Source: Rosistilla carotiformis
Lineage (GTDB): Bacteria > Planctomycetota > Planctomycetia > Pirellulales > Pirellulaceae
Direction: 5' to 3'
Assembly: GCF_007753095.1 (NCBI RefSeq)
Contig: NZ_CP036348.1
Span: forward strand, 6,549,411-6,613,410
Length of the DNA stretch: 64,000 nt
The number at the start of each line of letters is the position of its first letter. Positions within the stretch are counted from its first letter, which is position 1. The position numbers and the translations under genes were made by a program. Positions 62,301 through 64,000 of the stretch are shown here, in pieces. The notes beneath the pieces are model-generated. The model searched no databases. It worked only from the letters and a program-made list of their open reading frames with translations, and was not told where the DNA came from.

Positions 62301-64000
62301 TGTAGTTCAGGCCCCAGTTTGCGGCGCCATCGATGCTATCCGCCGAGAACAACCCATCGTTTGGCTCAGACTCCGCTTGCTCCGCCAACACGGGATCAAC
62401 GCCGTCACGTGCTCCGTCAAACGTTGAATAGACGCCGTGCCCCGCTTCGGTCGCCCGATTCGTCGTCACTTGCCAACCGGCGGGCAAATTGGACTGGTCG
62501 ATGAACTGAAGCACGGTCGGCGGATTGGTTGTCGACAAGCTGAGGGCTTCGATTTGATCGTCGACCAGACGTTTGATCGAAGCGATCGGTTCGCGTCGGA
62601 TCAACGGATCGGTCGTCAAAATCGAAGGCACTCGGCTCGATTCAGTAATCGCGACAAAATACGTTCCCTCGGGAAGCTCTACCGAACCAATGAACGGATC
62701 GCCCGACCCCACACTGCCACGGTCAAAGTCCAACGCGGGATCGCTGTTCAGTGAGTCGCTGCGATCTTCGGCGATATTGCTGTCCGCACCGGTGTAAACC
62801 AAACGCGGCGGCAGGCTGCCCGACTGACCGTCGCTGTCGTAGTAGACCCACAGCGTCGTATCGGGACGTCCAAGATCGTCGGCATAGTCGACATCGAAGA
62901 TCGTGGGGAAGTGCGTTCCTGAATTACCTTCAGGCTTGACGATATCAAACTGGTAGAAATCGACATCGGTCAGGCTCGACAATTCGCCACCGACGCTCAA
63001 CACGGTCAAATCGCTGTTCAGCAGATTGCCCACATATTGCGCCCGGTCCTCGGGTGTCGCAGGGTTGGTGAACAAATTGTTGTTGGAGATCGTCGACCCG
63101 GGACCTTCATCCTCTTGTGCCTCGCCCAACAACGGACTGTGGTAGGGCAGGCCCTTGGCATGCACACCGTGCTTGGCGTAACGGATGTCGGCGTATCGCA
63201 CCGTGGAACCAGAGAACTCTTGTTCCTCCTGCATCCGGATCTGGAATTCGTATTTACCCGACGTGATGCCGCCAGCGAAATCGTTTGGATCGACCGATTG
63301 CGATCGAATTCGCACGTAATAGGTGTCGCGAGCGCCGCGCACTCCTGGCAATGAAATTCGGAAACCGGCATCACGAGGATTGGTCGTTCCGTATTCATCC
63401 AACAACCCGTACTCATTGAAGTTATTGAGTTCGTCGGCTCCTGTTTGCAACGTCCCCAACTGCTCGTCACGCAGTTCGAAGTTCTCGAACACTTCGTCGG
63501 TGCTGTTGGTGCTACGCGCCAGCAATCGTCCCTCCGAATCGAGGACTTCGACGATGCTGTCGAGATTGAAGCTGGTGCGATCGACATCGATCCAGACTTC
63601 GGTCCCCGCAACGGCGCTGAAGGCGTAGACATCGATATCGTTTTCGGTCAAGAAGCCGGAGACTTCGAAGCCCAGTCGCAGCGTATCGTCCGAATCGTAC
63701 TGCGTCGCAGCCAAATCGCCGATCACTTCGGGATTAACCGTATCGGCATTCAAGCCCGGCGCCGGCGCGTCGTGCGCTTCGCGTTCCAATACGATTTCCA
63801 CGTTGCGATCGTTGGAGAATTCATCCAAGTAGATGCCACGCCAATCGTTCGGCTCTGGCCGTGTTGCCCATTGATCGTTGTTCGTGTCCGTTTGTGGCGT
63901 ACCATCGGGTTTCAACGACGCACCCACGGTGTCGTCTGCCAGCGCCGTCAAGACAACCGGCGAACCAGGAAGACCCACAATTTGTAACGTGCCGCCGACG
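50392..64000 (-). CDS. Giant C: beta-helix / choice-of-anchor-L / Ca-loop / cadherin-like / dockerin protein, C-terminal 4,535 aa
   Basis: The frame is open to the right window edge, so the start lies outside; the first residues in the window read VGGTLQIVGLPGSPVVLTAL. This is the end of beta-helix 1 in A and B. Visible order: PPC-like (63.7-63.4 kb); conserved block ending GLPYHSPLLGEA (63.27-63.09 kb); PPC-like (62.95-62.6 kb); an extra PPC-like domain (62.4-61.8 kb) in place of the propeller-like part; a jelly-roll-like part (61.75-61.4 kb); an FEFD module; a choice-of-anchor-L-like domain (60855-60180); beta-helix 2 with inserts (60.1-57.7 kb); an SbsA-type Ig domain (57.5-57.3 kb); at least seven FEFD modules (57.25-53.9 kb) with a calcium-loop array inside; GEVED; about five cadherin-like domains; dockerin pair; acidic tail ending IDQLLGDF. 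By comparison with giant B about 2,000 N-terminal residues are missing. It is a paralog of A and B. Confidence 0.87.
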   Translation of the reverse strand, partial: VGGTLQIVGLPGSPVVLTALADDTVGASLKPDGTPQTDTNNDQWATRPEPNDWRGIYLDEFSNDRNVEIVLEREAHDAPAPGLNADTVNPEVIGDLAATQYDSDDTLRLGFEVSGFLTENDIDVYAFSAVAGTEVWIDVDRTSFNLDSIVEVLDSEGRLLARSTNSTDEVFENFELRDEQLGTLQTGADELNNFNEYGLLDEYGTTNPRDAGFRISLPGVRGARDTYYVRIRSQSVDPNDFAGGITSGKYEFQIRMQEEQEFSGSTVRYADIRYAKHGVHAKGLPYHSPLLGEAQEDEGPGSTISNNNLFTNPATPEDRAQYVGNLLNSDLTVLSVGGELSSLTDVDFYQFDIVKPEGNSGTHFPTIFDVDYADDLGRPDTTLWVYYDSDGQSGSLPPRLVYTGADSNIAEDRSDSLNSDPALDFDRGSVGSGDPFIGSVELPEGTYFVAITESSRVPSILTTDPLIRREPIASIKRLVDDQIEALSLSTTNPPTVLQFIDQSNLPAGWQVTTNRATEAGHGVYSTFDGARDGVDPVLAEQAESEPNDGLFSADSIDGAANWGLNYNSDITQDIFDTNTSTNIPHTTIQGVLDDSVDFFRFTVPDTNNGAGNRVILDIDNGFDFSNALGSDDFTLELFAISGPNADLTAPILTSIDNGFDTGSSAFGGFNDPMIDATIAPGTYVLAVVEDGSTFNATSTTYTSPDTLIENGNYTLHVSVEGHAVGALGGSVLNESLHFDPSTGNGTLTANQFDLSGYTADDQAFLYFNYALDTDPGDVVTVHITSNDDPVGQTVASSDITFGGNILTSDNIWRQARIPLKAFAGDSGVTVEFQYSTPGGSTSEGFYIDDFIVGFAEHGELITGSSFVTSSSVDFVQQGTPGTFVSGAYQLEVRPGTDYADTVGTSLEIREVFDTNDRQSESITVIAPAGFQLADGDFFELSDGFVTQEFEFNSTGGVKLGRVAIPFQATDSASTIAAAMISAINSPAVAAKASFSAASSGGITQGSTQGDARINLFGNVRGDFAELSDETLGVTSNADSEALAGQLLGNGLTLVSGSTLLTGNAGTFDGGSRVIGIEQGVVLTTGDLSTVQAFNLSDSSTGSATGLGDVDLNEPGVLPAGSTSVDSTALEFQFTFDDSSTPGSLFLELAFASEEFFEASATPDVAAIFLSYTDNSDPLNPVDITIPVPISGQDTIGTGNLPVAEVINNDPNLAGKHLSELGFDGISRPLTASLAGLDPSWVYTVKIVVADVANTLNPVDSNDSAVFVRASSISTEDSGDPNMIAVDQRVTLPAIVHLGVGDTNAKRQQGQLLIHSNTISDSQVYGVWIEGADREQDPEDFRANGSPTGFGSGLPHGDLGQPYLGRSYGGAVRNLRALNNSVEGGLVPGAVVVNNVIDQAGVSGITVEGTTLPWIINTNGNFGIGEDTTLATAATNTPGSPEVHFGDAIRDGAQMIISAAGIDVLFEFEDISGDVTGDGGSGVRGGNGVSTGAVPIYYRMDAGGTTYNPQGTAPNRSFGYTEHEMIAAIYDAIIGSVLVTNDLVSLVTPTIGPSVIENSITSNIGNGADDMAFVNPALYLDGVTNIRFPLIPQSPSAWLTAREVTLAESPQPFVRIVNNTIYGSDGNLASAAGSGTDEPNDTIAGAVVTHQGSAVTPFSFTTSGVIGDSPSLSATQDVDIYQIELDAGDRVQVDIDSLGLGTIANPVDTTLWLFDSAGRPASLGSGLAVQTDFSQSGQAPGEAVSEDPYLDFTATHKGTYYVAVSAAGNESYDPLSLAGRSNGIGQGNYQLEINVSAPREFILALADLNAGDTIEITDVAGNVDTFTVPNDDRPWDQARNLATTINNTAGNTLPNHENGNGPDGLNGPVSRVEAIALGGISGDQPGINEILLRFHHALGTAIDSQDGFGHDRLASTGSTGDGTSEQFVVIDNAATISINGVRVTNASLSTNQSRFLPETGIMVRGASPTILNNIIMNTRDGVVDETTSVQGQNPARKDEVIVGNNIFQGIRGVASNVNPGDVFNDFNDVIVTSQQVLNNPEGDNFIPNPGSYAIDSSIESLLERDKFAALKSALGISPSPVLAPSRDVLGLLRADDPSVATPGGIGGNVFIDRGAVDRADFVGPGASLILPFDNDGAGTDRDSNLTRVDLNSPPPSEFRIRLQDVADPADPFVGSNIDNDTVINSALADLRKPGAVVTLFENGDLLEEGVDYTFRYDTTTETVILNPLAGAWKPDAVYQIGVNNRDRFVLVAPPGTQAVDGSQFVVTDNRGGTVTFEYETGYQLQLPTDINLQIPLAGGGAGGVRDGDRIRITSPDGLTVTTFEFDRDGTTLTGNIPVPFVLTDTQADIVNSLNAVLVERTRFPVDAVENVGNGLILLTPKQDEVVDVVFEPTVAALQVTNSAANSQIQVDPLRQVADGDLIRITSGTQTFTFEIDLAGTAAVDPNNLRIPIRNASNAQLVAQDIQTEINKITSNQFPFETAATPVNGLLTLVPKPARTATVSSLPVARISSSVVDGDVQLQVLSTTAVYDGDLLRVSSGTDSVVFEVDTDGTVADGNVAMTFVSTINQQQIANGITAALRSRLFSIAAVETSLSDTSIEPGTLFLAAQSGTVVDTGFSAIGQPVGSLALSISELGFGIGGVADGQTFTINDGGISVTFELDNDGNTAVNNVPIDISTFLSTQELADAIALAISVSGLSAQPEVVSNRIVFLGLSEGASVSTTGGGVSSVGYARPLQDGDGFSLTTGDLDAGGSKVEFQYVPTSSVVTPGALAYFDLNEDGNIDLTIPKDLNNDGVDDLYTLDDSNSDGVIDRVFINADGVSQVDSLGNIVPDYIFALDANLDGVLDIQIVLPALMTTAFEADFDGDLELDLRFPADVDGNQLEDLRQLLDADGDGFNESLQILLPGPGGVAYAALTIAIDANDDGEVDRPLFYPARSEVAYEADFNFDGVLDVRFPRDLNGDGIEDVRTLVYADGSTAIGGDGLTNRVPIAIQIETDRVLTYPLDPTTNLPILSEGPLADVTIDVDANQDGTPDASVVLIDGIELTDSNEKIAELTVAAITAQTVFGLTPSAIDGGLISIGGEAGLVLDIISGSPLQASGQPGVTTNSTLTIAGPLVLSVQPAGGVSIPDGATFAITNNGQTVVFEFDINVPTQLNNPNSIGISYTLADSANVIAAKIQAAIAGSGLGITSRTGLSGSVELDGVDESQLTIPSSTPLTSRRGTVSDGETLTISNGVQTVTFEFERSVGGGGVAAGNQAVIFSSTGTSDDVAVSLAAAIQNSILAIGTTVNGSQVTLNGATSQTTIDVSNTNSVEVSGTPGGAVPISIVRSGTVSDIEVRDAIIAAVNNNVPSLSASVRGDNTIFLEGATTVDSTIPNYFLRAVADNVGNPLKSNQLDDTVTFTILLDGAQFDYGDAPDPVEDVPGRYPTSRDFDGARHLLVPDGPRLGELIDADADGQPQRNADGDDSSLVVLTDDAAHPTEPRLFTITAENPAGPTIKVSTADAEIPASFEGRLLIIDNGLERITFEVDSDGMFDEDHIRIAFDPDGEFGDKTTPVALAANLVDAIRRSGLQLAGRTLSGAQVTLIADDEDGVTFGTATSPTTVLQVGQNTVMTVEVTGEGLLDGWIDFNRDGDWDDPGERIFVNKPISSTTQFEISVPSTFAIPATPEGVTTMARFRLSTAGVSSPTGLALDGEVEDYEVRIVNGGTTANADAGGSFSVREDELLNLDASQGVLANDVARPASVLSVYSEDVGTRTLENGTLELRADGSFTYTPNADFFGTETFTYRAVDQTLLDATGALLVSAPSTVTINVTSVNDAPRGGVTQQTLSTNEDFALTVSIESLLQNQTATTTDDFTTGPANESEQTLSIELTGGGATTQGGTVRIQGGNLIYTPQTDFSGTDTFVYRVVDNGVPSQGVNVTVTVNVGEANDPPVLRNHFVTTNEDVAFDSDNSTTLTGGLLTGAVDPDGDSNALVVSSTGTIATAGGGSVQVFGDGQFIYTPSPNYAGTDQFTYTVRDADGSTNTADVTITVVGQPDAPVTVSTAPVGVSLIEDGAAGFVDLDDYFTDPDLPYGDFLTYEVESVVVPDVGGAQVNANVTGPLLTITPQANASGTAVITVRAKDSTGRLSNRLTINVNVSSRNDPPQVIGTLEDLVVPEDAQITPINMANIFRDPDGDTLNYVVTSSDTGLVTAVYNAATNQLEMSLVANASGQATITVEVGDGSGFSVSEQFLITVNAVEDIPAAVNDFYPNATSTGEILQGGIYRVTDPAKGLLANDFDGDGDAFTITSYTQPVNNTGTVVVDATTGGFVYTNTGGTLGTVDSFQYTITDSKGNSNTATVFLEIGNPLLSHQNPNNSLDVNADGVVSPIDALLIINLLNRSSGTSVSVLGLGAPPAYYDVSGDAYVTALDALKVINALNTQSSTPQAAGESPDAIGLATSSIVAGRGAVNVPQLVNPKPAIQDDTTAEDSIESLDASGVVDHAEIVDGLQNDPMDLVLDAIAASGTEDQEQEAAEIFDAAIDQLLGDFRLND
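50728..50916 (-). repeat. Dockerin type I pair of giant C
   Basis: The segment DVNADGVVSPIDALLIINLL is canonical. The second, DVSGDAYVTALDALKVINAL, has Ser for the usual Asn at loop position 3 and Ala for Gly, so its calcium binding may be weaker. Confidence 0.82.
50960..52875 (-). repeat. Tandem cadherin-like domains of giant C (about 5)
   Basis: Linkers VNDAP, ANDPP, QPDAP, RNDPP and VEDIP mark about five units with ETFTYRAVDQ, DTFVYRVVDN and DQFTYTVRDA strands. This is the shortest stalk of the three. Confidence 0.73.
52880..53165 (-). other. GEVED domain of giant C
   Basis: GWIDFNRDGDWDDPGERIF through LDGEVEDYEVRIV shows the GEVED signature before the stalk. Confidence 0.85.
53900..57250 (-). 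repeat. FEFD module array of giant C (at least seven)
   Basis: Copies have cores VTTFEFDRDG, FTFEIDLAG, VVFEVDTDG, VTFELDNDG, VVFEFDINV and VTFEFERSV, each following a D-G-x-x-I or D-G-x-T-F-x-I strand. A helix with IAxxI and a closing beta end follow each core. One copy is split by the calcium-loop array at 55100-55680. This is the largest run of the module in the window. Confidence 0.62.
55100..55680 (-). repeat. Calcium-loop repeat array of giant C
   Basis: About ten D-x-[ND]-x-D-G-x-x-D units follow each other: DLNEDGNIDL, DLNNDGVDDL, DSNSDGVIDR, DANLDGVLDI, DFDGDLELDL, DVDGNQLEDL, DADGDGFNES, DANDDGEVDR, DFNFDGVLDV and DLNGDGIEDV. An eleventh, DVDANQDGTPDA, lies near 54900. The spacing and residues resemble EF-hand-like or thrombospondin-type-3 calcium loops. 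The intervals of about 15-25 residues include R-F-P or I-P-K-D strands. Confidence 0.72.
60180..60855 (-). other. Choice-of-anchor-L-like domain of giant C
   Basis: The part runs from VIGIEQGVVLTTG through STALEFQFTFDD and LELAFASEEFFE to VADVANTLNPVDSNDSAVFV. The G-I-x-L-T-T-G opening, the L-E-F-x-F strand and FASEE are hallmarks of the choice-of-anchor L family, found in secreted proteins with varied C-terminal anchors. Giants A and B lack it. Confidence 0.68.

Noticed and set aside
1-64000. tRNA, rRNA, insertion sequences, integrases or attachment sites
   Set aside because: No cloverleaf, rRNA-like stretch, transposase motif or terminal inverted repeat was seen on either strand.

Overview
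The window looks like a chromosome segment from a planctomycete of the Pirellulaceae type (Rhodopirellula / Rosistilla / Roseimaritima-like). The evidence is a moderately high GC content, LEPR-xLL motifs near the N-termini of giant secreted proteins, type I dockerin pairs at their C-termini, GEVED domains, and a planctomycete-style alpha/beta hydrolase. This assignment comes from family knowledge and reading; no database search was run.

Positions 1-4300 hold five ordinary genes. They are the start of a C39-like cysteine-peptidase-fold protein (minus strand, cut by the window edge), a membrane-anchored heavy-metal-associated (HMA-like) protein with its own intrinsic terminator, an exported BD-FAE-like esterase (minus), a DUF4261 protein (plus), and a DUF4105/Lnb_N-like lipoprotein (plus). 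Nothing ties these genes to each other or to what follows.

Positions 4473-64000 are almost wholly occupied by three giant genes in tandem on the minus strand. In transcription order they are giant C (50392-64000, 5' end outside the window), giant B (30386-50263, 6,625 aa) and giant A (4473-30005, 8,510 aa). They are paralogs with one shared plan: a basic N-terminus with a LEPR-xLL motif; metzincin-like domain 1; metzincin-like domain 2; a right-handed beta-helix with DDTDIVHV marks; PPC-like domains; a propeller-like or second PPC segment; a jelly-roll-like segment; beta-helix 2; an SbsA-type Ig domain; FEFD modules; GEVED; tandem cadherin-like domains; a dockerin pair; an acidic linker; and a short aromatic C-terminal motif. 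The N-terminal part of this plan is read from A and B only, because that part of C is outside the window. The spacers are 128 nt (C to B) and 380 nt (B to A), both with terminator-like hairpins, so each gene may be its own unit.

The most notable signals are differences between the paralogs. A keeps two intact metalloprotease motifs, while B has lost zinc ligands in both (HELGQ and HAMNL in place of HExxH). A alone carries a roughly 2.1-kb array of RGQLGT-type modules. C alone carries about ten calcium-loop-like repeats embedded in an FEFD module, and a choice-of-anchor-L-like domain at a site where A has a PPC-like domain and B has nothing. The cadherin-like repeat number falls from about 12 (A) to 9 (B) to 5 (C). 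The array therefore reads as a modular family of very large surface or secreted proteins that diversifies by swapping cassettes at fixed sites. Their function (attachment, carbohydrate or matrix binding, processing) is inferred, not shown.
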